This document shows, piece by piece, positions 1 through 5,158 of a stretch of DNA of 10,270 nucleotides. The position numbers and the translations under genes are program-made. The stretch's first letter is position 1. Each line of letters begins with the position of its first letter. Source of the DNA: Bifidobacterium breve (GTDB taxonomy: Bacteria > Actinomycetota > Actinomycetes > Mycobacteriales > Mycobacteriaceae); assembly GCA_945882475.1 (NCBI GenBank), contig CAMCWJ010000082.1, forward strand, positions 1 through 10,270, read 5' to 3'. The notes under the pieces are model-generated. The model was not told the DNA's origin and made no database searches. It saw only the letters and a program-made list of their open reading frames with translations.

Positions 1-1
1 C

Positions 2-256
2 GCGCCGTATTACAACGTCGACAAAGCGCGCATCCGACCGGAGGAGGATGAGGTCAACTCGGTGCCGGCGGGCGAGACCATCACCTTCGATGTCAACTAC
101 ACCGGTATCACGCTGAGGTACGCCGACCAGTTTGTGACGAAGCCGTACCCGGTGGGCCTGACCGCGAATGTCTGGACGGCTGCCCGCGTCAGTGGCTGGT
201 TCGGCGGCAATAGGGTTGCGCCGCGGACGGTGTCCTACTTCATTCGGCTGAACTGA
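2..256 (+). CDS. 3' end of an unrecognised gene (partial)
   Basis: An open frame enters from the left edge and ends at TGA 254-256, giving about 84 visible residues. A GTG at 62 could start a 64-residue protein, but the frame is open from base 2 and the upstream residues look equally protein-like, so I treat this as the C-terminus of a longer protein. The visible part is rich in Thr, Val, Tyr and Phe with alternating hydrophobics (for example ITFDVNYTGITLRYADQF) and ends in SYFIRLN. This suggests a beta-rich, perhaps secreted or surface domain. There is no Cys, no recognisable motif and no membrane segment. I do not recognise the family. It ends 46 bp before the metallothionein-like gene. Confidence 0.6.
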   Translation, partial: APYYNVDKARIRPEEDEVNSVPAGETITFDVNYTGITLRYADQFVTKPYPVGLTANVWTAARVSGWFGGNRVAPRTVSYFIRLN

Positions 257-274
257 CCGCGGCACGCGGCGGTC
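255..274. repeat. Inverted repeat just upstream of the metallothionein-like gene
   Basis: GACCGC (255-260) and GCGGTC (269-274) are perfect 6-bp inverted arms around 8 bp. The left arm overlaps the stop codon of the upstream gene and the right arm ends 16 bp before the TATAAT box. It could be a weak terminator stem (no T-run follows) or an operator in the -35 region. It has no resemblance I can claim to a RicR, CsoR or ArsR/SmtB site. Confidence 0.25.
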
Positions 275-290
275 CAAGCGGCAACGAACC

Positions 291-302
291 TATAATTTGA
301 GC
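291..302 (+). promoter_or_regulatory. TATAAT -10 box giving a probable leaderless transcript
   Basis: A perfect TATAAT lies at 291-296, followed by six bases (TTGAGC) and then ATG at 303. Transcription starting about 7 nt after the hexamer would begin at the A of the ATG. There is no Shine-Dalgarno sequence between the hexamer and the ATG, which fits a leaderless mRNA. No good -35 is visible at the 16-18 bp distance, which is common in mycobacteria. Confidence 0.65.
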
Positions 303-464
303 ATGAGCAATGTAGCCAAGTGCGAGAACCCGGCCTGTACCTGTTCGCCGTGTGTGTGCGGCCCGAACTGTGATTGCGGGTCCGCGTGCGCGAACCCCGC
401 ATGCACCTGTGCATCGTGCGAATGTGGTCCGGACTGCGCATGCGGTACCCCGAACGCGACCTGA
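303..464 (+). CDS. Small Cys-rich protein, probable internally duplicated metallothionein
   Basis: This 53-residue protein has 14 Cys (26%), no His and no aromatic residues, as expected of a cytosolic metallothionein that binds Zn, Cd or Cu(I) through thiolates. It is two 22-residue units, residues 7-28 and 29-50, with identical spacing C-x4-C-x-C-x2-C-x-C-x3-C-x-C (7 Cys each). By hand, 14 of 22 positions are identical, with N-P-A after the first Cys and C-x-C-G-P in the middle; at DNA level the units are 321-386 and 387-452. Start ATG 303 sits behind TATAAT with no leader; stop TGA 462-464. The sequence does not match mycobacterial MymT or cyanobacterial SmtA as I remember them, which lack this repeat and carry His. 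It is 20 bp upstream of the next gene and may share its promoter. Metal binding is inferred from composition; the duplicated reading frame makes a chance ORF very unlikely. Confidence 0.8.
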   Translation: MSNVAKCENPACTCSPCVCGPNCDCGSACANPACTCASCECGPDCACGTPNAT

Positions 465-484
465 CGACAGAGCCCGCGCGGCGC

Positions 485-1027
485 GTGAAGAAGCTCATCG
501 TCGCCGCTGTGGCGGTTCTGGGCGCGGCCATCGCGGCGGTCGTGATCGCGGGTGTCTATCGGTTCAATTTCACCGACGGCGGCGACCTGCTTCCGACGGG
601 GGTCAAGAACCTCGCTGTGACGATCGACGGCCAGACATTCGCGTTGACCAATGGCGTTGCCGAGATGCCCGGGGCGCCGGGTTCGGCGGCCACGAATACT
701 GTCCGGCTTGTCGGCGAACCTGTCATGGGGGACGCCACTGGTGATGGCAGCCAGGATGCGGCGCTCCTGGTTGAACACGACCCCGGCGGCAGTGGAACGT
801 TCTACTACGCGGTCGTGGCCGTCGACGACGCCGGGTCGTATCGCGCATCGAATGCGTTGTCCCTGGGAGACCGGATCGAGCCGCACACCGTCGAATTCAC
901 CGATGGACGATTCGCATACAGCTACGCTGAGCGGAAGCCCGGTGAGTCCATGGCTGATCGACCGTCCGTCGAACGACGCGTCTGGATCACCATCGACAAG
1001 ACCACGGGCCTGATTTCCGCCTCGTAA
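485..1027 (+). CDS. Membrane-anchored or exported protein of unknown function
   Basis: The chosen start is GTG 485, giving 180 residues; an in-frame ATG at 440 would add 15 residues and overlap the metallothionein-like gene, and neither has a strong ribosome site. From GTG 485 the protein begins VKKLIVAAVAVLGAAIAAVV, a short basic end followed by a hydrophobic stretch of about 20 residues, so it is a signal peptide or an N-terminal anchor with the rest outside the cytoplasm. The body contains GDATGDGSQDAALLVEHD, an Asp/Gly-rich Ca-loop-like segment, then GGSGTFYYAVV, a GDRIEP motif and a Pro-Ser-Val segment near the end. From memory this order (DGxxDAA, GGSGTFYY, GDRI, YAxRxPGEPM) recurs in small bacterial exported proteins of unknown function. 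No catalytic motif is visible. It lies 20 bp after the Cys-rich gene, so co-transcription is possible. Confidence 0.75.
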   Translation: MKKLIVAAVAVLGAAIAAVVIAGVYRFNFTDGGDLLPTGVKNLAVTIDGQTFALTNGVAEMPGAPGSAATNTVRLVGEPVMGDATGDGSQDAALLVEHDPGGSGTFYYAVVAVDDAGSYRASNALSLGDRIEPHTVEFTDGRFAYSYAERKPGESMADRPSVERRVWITIDKTTGLISAS

Positions 1028-1056
1028 ACTCCAATGCTGCCAAGGGCGAATCCGAC

Positions 1057-1079
1057 TACAATTCGTCACAGTGACGAAT
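1057..1079. promoter_or_regulatory. Perfect 19-bp palindrome overlapping a TACAAT hexamer
   Basis: ATTCGTCAC (1061-1069), one central A, and GTGACGAAT (1071-1079) form a perfect 9+1+9 palindrome. A good -10 match, TACAAT (1057-1062), overlaps its left end, so the predicted start point (about 1069-1071) lies inside it. This is the geometry of a repressor operator of the TetR, GntR or MarR kind. No regulator gene is seen in the window and no clear gene lies downstream before 1458. Confidence 0.5.
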
Positions 1080-1346
1080 CTAATGCTTGGCGCTGGACCG
1101 CCGATCGGAGGGCCGATGCGGCCCAACTCGGAATCCGACTCGATGTCTGGCGGATGGTGCGCGGTTGCACGTCCCGAGCTGATTCACCGGCGGCAAAGCC
1201 GGCGCGCACCCGGGCGGTGACCACACGGGCAGTCGGCGTCGAATTCAGGGATGGGGCCGCCTTGGCGAGTGCGTACACCAAGCCTCAGCGGTTTAGACAG
1301 AATTGGGCAGGCGCGAGAAACCGAGCCGGAATCCCCAGTTCAGATT

Positions 1347-1374
1347 TGTGCCGATAAGCCACATTATGTCAACT
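1347..1374 (+). other. dif: Probable chromosomal dif site (XerC/XerD recombination)
   Basis: The 28-bp site has the dif layout. The left XerC arm is TGTGCCGATAA (1347-1357), the 6-bp centre is GCCACA (1358-1363) and the right XerD arm is TTATGTCAACT (1364-1374). The XerD arm matches Bacillus subtilis dif (TTATGTAAACT) at 10 of 11 bases and Escherichia coli dif (TTATGTTAAAT) at 9 of 11. The XerC arm matches E. coli at 8 of 11. Against the actinobacterial consensus as I remember it, about 24 of 28 positions agree. It lies in non-coding DNA, as dif does. XerC and XerD resolve chromosome dimers here at division under FtsK control. An integrated element's imported dif-like site is the main alternative, but no such element is visible. 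Confidence 0.8.
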
Positions 1375-1443
1375 TACAGAACGGCTGGTCACCGGGGAAT
1401 CCGAGTCACGTGGTCCCCTGCTTTTGGTACTGAGTCCTGCCTG

Positions 1444-1457
1444 TAGCGTGGCCAATC
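1444..1457 (+). promoter_or_regulatory. TANNNT -10 candidate for the FKBP lipoprotein gene
   Basis: TAGCGT (1444-1449) fits TANNNT and is followed by 8 nt and the GTG at 1458. No Shine-Dalgarno sequence precedes the GTG, so a leaderless or nearly leaderless mRNA is likely. The hexamer is weaker than the others in the window. Confidence 0.4.
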
Positions 1458-2084
1458 GTGAACTCAAACCGCGTTTCCTACCCCGCCGCTCTTGCTGCCG
1501 GTGCCGCGTCGCTCACCCTGTTGCTCGCCGGTTGCGGCGCCGCCAAGGAGACATCATCGACGAGCACGCCGTCGGTCGCTGAGGTGGTCACGTCGACGGT
1601 CATCGCACCGCCGACTACCGTCACCCCGTGTCCGACACTGGCGGCGAAGGACGGGACCGCACCGGAGTGGACACTGCCCGGTGCAACCGGAAGCGTCGCG
1701 GTCGCCGGATCCACCGATATCGCTGCCCCGCTGGTGACGGTTGAGGCGCCGTTCAGCGTGACCCAGACCCAGGTGAAGACGCTCATCGCCGGCGACGGCC
1801 CGGTCGTGGCCCCCACGGCGACGGTGTCGGTCTGCTACATGGGCGTCAACGGCCGCGACGGTTCGGTCTTCGACAGCAGCTACGAGCGGGGCGCGCCGGC
1901 CGAATTCGCCCTTGATCGCGTCGTGCCGGGTTTCCAGAAGGCCATTGCGGGCCAGAAGGTCGGATCCACGGTCGCGGTCGCGATGGTCTCCGCCGACGGC
2001 TACCCCGACGGTCAACCCAGCGCCGGGATCGAGCCGGGCGACTCGCTGATCTTCGCGATCAAGATCCTCGACGCGACGAGCTGA
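1458..2084 (+). CDS. FKBP-type peptidyl-prolyl cis-trans isomerase, lipoprotein
   Basis: This 208-residue protein should be exported, lipidated at Cys26 and act outside the membrane in folding proteins by isomerising X-Pro bonds. Residues 1-26 form a lipoprotein signal with lipobox L-A-G-C (23-26). A Ser/Thr/Pro-rich linker follows, and the FKBP fold covers about 100-208. By hand alignment to human FKBP12, the active-site residues are largely kept: Tyr127 (Y26), Phe138-Asp139 (F36, D37), Phe150 (F46), Val155-Val156 (V55, I56), Tyr182 (Y82) and Phe199 (F99); the pocket Trp59 is Phe159, common in bacterial members. Start GTG 1458 is chosen because the signal peptide begins there. Its stop is 4 bp from the stop of the convergent YkuD gene, leaving almost no room for separate terminators. 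Confidence 0.9.
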   Translation: MNSNRVSYPAALAAGAASLTLLLAGCGAAKETSSTSTPSVAEVVTSTVIAPPTTVTPCPTLAAKDGTAPEWTLPGATGSVAVAGSTDIAAPLVTVEAPFSVTQTQVKTLIAGDGPVVAPTATVSVCYMGVNGRDGSVFDSSYERGAPAEFALDRVVPGFQKAIAGQKVGSTVAVAMVSADGYPDGQPSAGIEPGDSLIFAIKILDATS

Positions 2085-2088
2085 GCCG

Positions 2089-2769
2089 CTACCCGCCGAC
2101 GGCAGGTGATGCCGCCACCAGTGACGGGGTGCCGACGCCGACGGTGATCCGAGGGTCGGCCGCGGGGTCGAGCCAGGTCAAGATCGAGCGCATCTCGTCG
2201 CGGCCGATGGCCACACACCCCCAGGTGGGGTTGCCGTCGGTGACATGCAGGAAGATTCCCGACACCTTGCCCGGGATCCGCTGCGGATTCACTGCCATGT
2301 TGACCGCGTAGTCATAGACCGGGCCAGAGTCGTACAGGTTCTCAGTGATGCCCGAGGGACTCTCTACCGACCGCACGTGGGTGTTGTAGGTCGGCGAATC
2401 AGCGTCCTCGTCCCACCAATCCTGGTCGTCGGCCTGGAAGTACGGCAGCTTAGTGCCGGGGTTGGGCTGGCGACCGAACGCCTGATCGAAGGCGAACGTC
2501 CCCTCCGGGGTCCGGTAGACGCCGTCGGCGGGAGCGCCGATTCCCAATTCGCCGACTTTGGCTTCCGTCGGGCCAAGGACGGCCTTCCACACTTGCCCGA
2601 CCCGCTGGTAGGCCGTGAGGGTTCCGGTCGTCGCGCTTGCCTCGGGCACCCCGACCACGATCCACTGGGTGGTCTGTGGGCTCGCCGGTTCGGCGGCGGC
2701 CGGGAAGGCCGGCGCGATGCTCAGCAGCACCGCACCGATGATCGCTACAAGCCTCCTGGGTGCCTTCAC
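2089..2769 (-). CDS. Exported YkuD-fold protein (L,D-transpeptidase-like, Rv0309-like)
   Basis: With start GTG 2769 the protein has 226 residues and a classic signal peptide: VKAPRR, a hydrophobic core, and a probable cut after Ala26 (PAAA/EP). A start at ATG 2829 would add 20 residues before the basic end and is less likely. The C-terminal half carries the YkuD-type signature: His175 in FLHVTDG and Cys185 in PTWGCVAI. The canonical L,D-transpeptidase SHGC is here T-W-G-C, so the His before Gly-Cys is missing. Upstream blocks PEGTFAFDQAFG, LPYFQ, WW and SPTYNT resemble Mycobacterium tuberculosis Rv0309 as I remember it. Likely role: a periplasmic thiol enzyme acting on peptidoglycan or related cell-wall substrates; the reaction is unproven and it may not be a 3-3 cross-linking enzyme. 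It converges with the FKBP gene and diverges from the crotonase gene. Confidence 0.85.
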   Translation of the reverse strand: MKAPRRLVAIIGAVLLSIAPAFPAAAEPASPQTTQWIVVGVPEASATTGTLTAYQRVGQVWKAVLGPTEAKVGELGIGAPADGVYRTPEGTFAFDQAFGRQPNPGTKLPYFQADDQDWWDEDADSPTYNTHVRSVESPSGITENLYDSGPVYDYAVNMAVNPQRIPGKVSGIFLHVTDGNPTWGCVAIGRDEMRSILTWLDPAADPRITVGVGTPSLVAASPAVGG

Positions 2770-2781
2770 GGCTTCAGCGTA
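2770..2781 (-). promoter_or_regulatory. -10 box for the YkuD-like gene, probable leaderless start
   Basis: On the minus strand TACGCT (2781 down to 2776) is followed by six bases (GAAGCC) and the GTG at 2769. This supports GTG 2769 as both transcription and translation start and argues against the longer ATG 2829 start, which would lie upstream of this promoter. Confidence 0.5.
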
Positions 2782-2839
2782 ACCGCGGCCTGCACAGATA
2801 CCGGGCAGCGAAATGCGGGAATCGGCCATCGTCTCCCCC

Positions 2840-2851
2840 TAATCTGCAGCG
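2840..2851 (+). promoter_or_regulatory. -10 box for the crotonase-family gene, probable leaderless start
   Basis: TAATCT (2840-2845) is followed by six bases (GCAGCG) and ATG 2852. No purine-rich ribosome site is present. The predicted start is 82 bp from that of the divergent YkuD-like gene. Confidence 0.55.
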
Positions 2852-3625
2852 ATGAGTCTCGTCACCTACGAACTGCGCGACCACATCGCCACCATCACCC
2901 TCAACCGGCCCGAGGCCCGCAACGCCATCAACGGCCAACTCCGCACGGATCTCAACGCGGCATGGACCAGGTTTCGTGACGAAGAGGACGCCTGGGTCGG
3001 TGTCCTGACCGCCAACGGCGACGTCTACTGCGCCGGCGCCGACCTGAAAGACGGTGCGGGCTCGGTCGGCACGTTCGCCGGTACCTTTTGGGAGAAGCCC
3101 ACCATCAACTCCTTTGAAAGTGGAATGGAGTTATTCAAGCCGACCATCGCCGCCGTACACGGGCCGTGTATCGGCTACGGACTGACCGGAGTGCTGTTCT
3201 GCGACTTCGTAATTGCCAGCACCGAGGCCACATTCTGCTTCCCGGAGGTGTCGATCGGGATCCCCACCATCGTCGGCGCGATCCGACTCCCCCAGCGGAT
3301 CGGTTGGGCCAACGCGATGGAACTACTGCTCACCGGAAAGCCCGTCGACGCGCAGCGCGCCAAGGAGACCGGGCTGGTGTGGAAGCTGGTCGAGCCGGAT
3401 CAACTACAGGAGCAGGCTCACGCATGGGCGCGTGTTCTCGCCAAGGCGGCACCACTGGCTCAGCGGGCCACCAAGGAGGTGGCGTGGCGCACCGCCGATA
3501 TGGGCTGGATCGAGTCGGTCCGCTTCGGTGAGGTCATGCGCAAGGTCGTCGCGGCGACCGACGACGTTGCCGAGGGCATGGCGGCCTGGCAGGAGAAGCG
3601 CACACCTGACTGGCATGGCCGCTGA
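2852..3625 (+). CDS. Enoyl-CoA hydratase/isomerase (crotonase) family protein
   Basis: At 257 residues this is the normal length for a crotonase, a soluble enzyme acting on acyl-CoA thioesters, usually in beta-oxidation. Family marks are LNRPEARNAI near the N-terminus, CAGADLK (oxyanion-hole segment, about residues 60-66), HGPCIGYGLTG (second oxyanion loop), CDFVIAS, FCFPEVSIGI and LLLTGKPVDAQRAKETGLV. By hand alignment with rat enoyl-CoA hydratase, the Glu164 equivalent is kept (the E of FPEV), while the Glu144 position (GGGCEL) reads GYGLTG, a Thr in place of Glu. Members with one Glu include isomerases and other crotonase reactions, so hydratase activity should not be assumed. ATG 2852 follows TAATCT directly. 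The stop lies 7 bp from the stop of the convergent Ddn-like gene. Confidence 0.9.
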   Translation: MSLVTYELRDHIATITLNRPEARNAINGQLRTDLNAAWTRFRDEEDAWVGVLTANGDVYCAGADLKDGAGSVGTFAGTFWEKPTINSFESGMELFKPTIAAVHGPCIGYGLTGVLFCDFVIASTEATFCFPEVSIGIPTIVGAIRLPQRIGWANAMELLLTGKPVDAQRAKETGLVWKLVEPDQLQEQAHAWARVLAKAAPLAQRATKEVAWRTADMGWIESVRFGEVMRKVVAATDDVAEGMAAWQEKRTPDWHGR

Positions 3626-3632
3626 CGTCTGC

Positions 3633-4091
3633 CTAGCGCGTCCGCAGCCGGATGATGGGCAGTTGGCGGTCGGTCTTGTCCTGGTAGTCGGCGAACCGCT
3701 GCGACGAGCCTGAGATCTTCCGCCATTCGGCTTCCCGCTCTGATCCGTGAAGTTGTTCGGCGACAACCGATTCCGTTCTCCCGGCGAACTCAATGGATAC
3801 CCGATCGGGGTGTGCGGCCAGGTTGTAGTACCAACTGGGGTTCTTCGTCGCCCCGGCGAACGAGGCCACTATCAACCAGCCACCACCCTCGGCCGGGAAG
3901 TAGGCCAGCGGGGTCTTGCGTTCCTGGCCGCTCTTGCTTCCCACCGTCGTCAGCACCAGGGACGGCAGTTCGCCGAACTTGCCGGTCTTGCGAATCCGGC
4001 CCGCGGAGAATTTGTTGAACAGCTTCAGGAACTGCTTGGCGATACCCGGTTGGGAGACGCCGCGACTGCCATTGGGAGTATCGAAACTCAT
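3633..4091 (-). CDS. Ddn-like deazaflavin (F420)-dependent nitroreductase-family protein
   Basis: The 152-residue protein starts at ATG 4091, with a strong GGAGGT (4102 down to 4097) five bases upstream; the frame is open further upstream but that part lies inside the cyclase gene. Family signatures are LTTVGSKSGQERKTPLAY (47-64), the basic/Ser loop that binds the F420 phosphate side in this split-barrel family, then IVASFAG (74-80) and NPSWYYNLAAHP (84-95). Known members such as M. tuberculosis Ddn use reduced F420 to reduce quinones and nitroimidazoles; others are of unknown substrate. The N-terminus (GIAKQFLKLFNKFSAGRIRK) looks like a basic amphipathic helix, as in membrane-associated Ddn. 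It lies 13 bp behind the tocopherol-cyclase-like gene on the same strand, so the two are probably co-transcribed and may act on one substrate (inference). Confidence 0.88.
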   Translation of the reverse strand: MSFDTPNGSRGVSQPGIAKQFLKLFNKFSAGRIRKTGKFGELPSLVLTTVGSKSGQERKTPLAYFPAEGGGWLIVASFAGATKNPSWYYNLAAHPDRVSIEFAGRTESVVAEQLHGSEREAEWRKISGSSQRFADYQDKTDRQLPIIRLRTR

Positions 4092-4104
4092 CGAGTACCT
4101 CCGG

Positions 4105-5067
4105 TCACTTCGGCCGCGTCCCGACCTCGAGGGCGGCCAGTTCGGAGGTGCCCTTGAACAGCACTCGACCCGACTCACGCACCGTGCAGTGCAGCCTGCC
4201 CCCGAGGTGTTCGAAGTCGGTGTCGATGTTGCGGCGCTGCGCCGGCAGGGGAACCGGCAGGACATGCGGAGGTAGGTGGCGGCCGTCGCCCTCCAATTCG
4301 ATCTCGTAGCGGCGCGACTTCCCGCGAATGACCCACTGGTTGTCGCCCACCTCGGAGCGCACCAGTACCGGCGGGGTCATCCGGATGACCTTCTTACCCA
4401 CCCGGACCACGATCCCGTTGACGTCTCGGGCGATCGGCCCCAGCGATAGCAGTCCCCCGGAAAATGCAACACACACGTCGTCGGCACCGAAGTCGTGCGC
4501 CTGTCCCCACCACCACCTCAGTGGGAAGCCCTTGCCCCAGTTGCGTTCGGCGTACACTTTGGCGCCGTCGAACGACCAACTCTCGGCACCGTATTCGACT
4601 GTGCCGCTTGCCCTCCCGCCGAGGCAGTAGGGATGCCAGTACTGGTTGAGGAACGGGATCGCCGAGAACACCCCGCCGCCGCCGAAGGCCTTGGGCCAGG
4701 CAAACCGATCGGTGATCTCCATGTTGAGGCGCAGGTCGCCGAGTTCGAACCGGACCCGGTCGGTGCTGACCGTGAAGTTGCCCGAGTCGTCACCGGCACT
4801 GACCGAGAACGGCGACCGGATAGCCCGCGCGTTGTCCAGTGCCCCGGACCGCACCACCAGGCCTGGATGTACCCCGACCGCGGCGGTAGACCAGTCCCCC
4901 GCCGGCTGCCGGTTGACGCTGCACAACGCGATCAGTGCGCGGCCGGCGGCTTCGTCGGTGACCCGCCAGAACCAGCCCTCCATCTCGGTGTCGTGCGACG
5001 GCAGCGGATTGCCGTAGGGCACGTCGGCGCCGGTTCGGCGGTAGGCGTTGATCAGGCTGTTCAGCAT
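4105..5067 (-). CDS. Tocopherol-cyclase-family (VTE1-like) protein
   Basis: The 320-residue protein shows the landmarks I associate with the tocopherol cyclase family (PF14249): MEGWFWRVTD (29-38), ALIALCSV, QYWHPYCLGGRASGTVEYG (142-160), and VYAERNWGKGFPLRWWWGQ (171-189), with many Trp and Gly, as in a lipocalin-like two-domain barrel. In plants and cyanobacteria the enzyme closes the chromanol ring of tocopherols from a prenylated quinol. Bacterial members outside photosynthetic groups are mostly uncharacterised, so the reaction is not assigned. No signal peptide or membrane helix is seen. ATG 5067 lies 6 nt after a TAGGTT hexamer. It is the first gene of a likely two-gene operon with the Ddn-like gene and stands 77 bp behind the acyl-AMP ligase gene, separated by the hairpin repeats. 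Confidence 0.8.
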   Translation of the reverse strand: MLNSLINAYRRTGADVPYGNPLPSHDTEMEGWFWRVTDEAAGRALIALCSVNRQPAGDWSTAAVGVHPGLVVRSGALDNARAIRSPFSVSAGDDSGNFTVSTDRVRFELGDLRLNMEITDRFAWPKAFGGGGVFSAIPFLNQYWHPYCLGGRASGTVEYGAESWSFDGAKVYAERNWGKGFPLRWWWGQAHDFGADDVCVAFSGGLLSLGPIARDVNGIVVRVGKKVIRMTPPVLVRSEVGDNQWVIRGKSRRYEIELEGDGRHLPPHVLPVPLPAQRRNIDTDFEHLGGRLHCTVRESGRVLFKGTSELAALEVGTRPK

Positions 5068-5079
5068 CTTGCCAACCTA
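5068..5079 (-). promoter_or_regulatory. -10 box for the cyclase/Ddn-like pair
   Basis: On the minus strand TAGGTT (5079 down to 5074), six bases (GGCAAG) and ATG 5067 repeat the leaderless arrangement. It suggests the pair can be transcribed apart from the upstream ligase gene. The hexamer is a weaker match than TATAAT. Confidence 0.45.
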
Positions 5080-5087
5080 TCCCGCTG

Positions 5088-5158
5088 GTCAGCAGGAATG
5101 AAGACCCCGCCCGGGGTCAGCGGGAATGACGACCCCGCCCGGGGTCAGTGGGAATGAA
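5088..5158. repeat. 28-bp tandem repeat (about 2.5 copies) with two hairpins
   Basis: Copies lie at 5088-5115 and 5116-5143, with a partial third at 5144-5158. The two full copies differ at two positions. Each holds GACCCCGCCCGGGGTC, a perfect 6-bp stem with a 4-nt loop, so hairpins form at 5103-5118 and 5131-5146. The second overlaps the stop codon of the ligase gene (5145-5147). There is no T-run on either strand, so these are not classical terminators. They may block read-through or protect the 3' end of the ligase mRNA. Confidence 0.85.

Larger units (their letters stand above)
1028..1457. other. 430-bp stretch with no convincing gene; holds palindrome and dif
   Basis: Open frames here (for example 1034-1357 plus, 1066-1281 minus) give proteins without recognisable motifs, hydrophobic cores or ribosome sites. 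The only frame with a plausible promoter is GTG 1071 to TGA 1220 (49 codons, in frame with ATG 1083), which begins inside the palindrome at 1061-1079; its product is Arg/Pro/Ser-rich and unrecognised. The definite signals are the palindrome with its promoter-like hexamer and the dif-like site, listed separately. I see no transposase remnant and no RNA gene. Confidence 0.6.

Noticed and set aside
374..484. Extended N-terminus for the 485-1027 gene
   Set aside because: Starting at 374 would translate out of frame through the Cys-rich repeat. The hydrophobic N-terminus begins just after GTG 485. ATG 440 remains a weak alternative.
1061..1079. MatS-like terminus macrodomain site
   Set aside because: MatS is GTGAC-N3-GTCAC; here the half-sites are in the opposite order (GTCAC-A-GTGAC), and MatP is an enterobacterial system.
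290..1126. Long minus-strand open frame of 278 codons
   Set aside because: It is antisense to the metallothionein-like and exported-protein genes, with no motif; the plus-strand genes have signal peptide, repeat and promoter support.
1394..1424. Stem GGGGA/TCCCC followed by TTTT as a rho-independent terminator
   Set aside because: Only 5 bp of stem around a 15-nt loop, and no gene ends just upstream.
2245..2979. Plus-strand open frame of 244 codons
   Set aside because: It is antisense to the YkuD-like gene and runs into the crotonase gene in another frame; composition is typical of a high-GC shadow.
4092..4265. N-terminal extension of the Ddn-like protein to ATG 4265
   Set aside because: It would overlap the end of the cyclase gene, has Cys/Arg/Ser-rich shadow composition, and the strong GGAGGT favours ATG 4091.
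4495..5157. Plus-strand open frame of 220 codons
   Set aside because: Antisense to the cyclase gene; Pro/Arg-rich shadow without motifs.
5088..5158. CRISPR array
   Set aside because: The repeats abut with no spacers and there are only two full copies; no cas genes are present.
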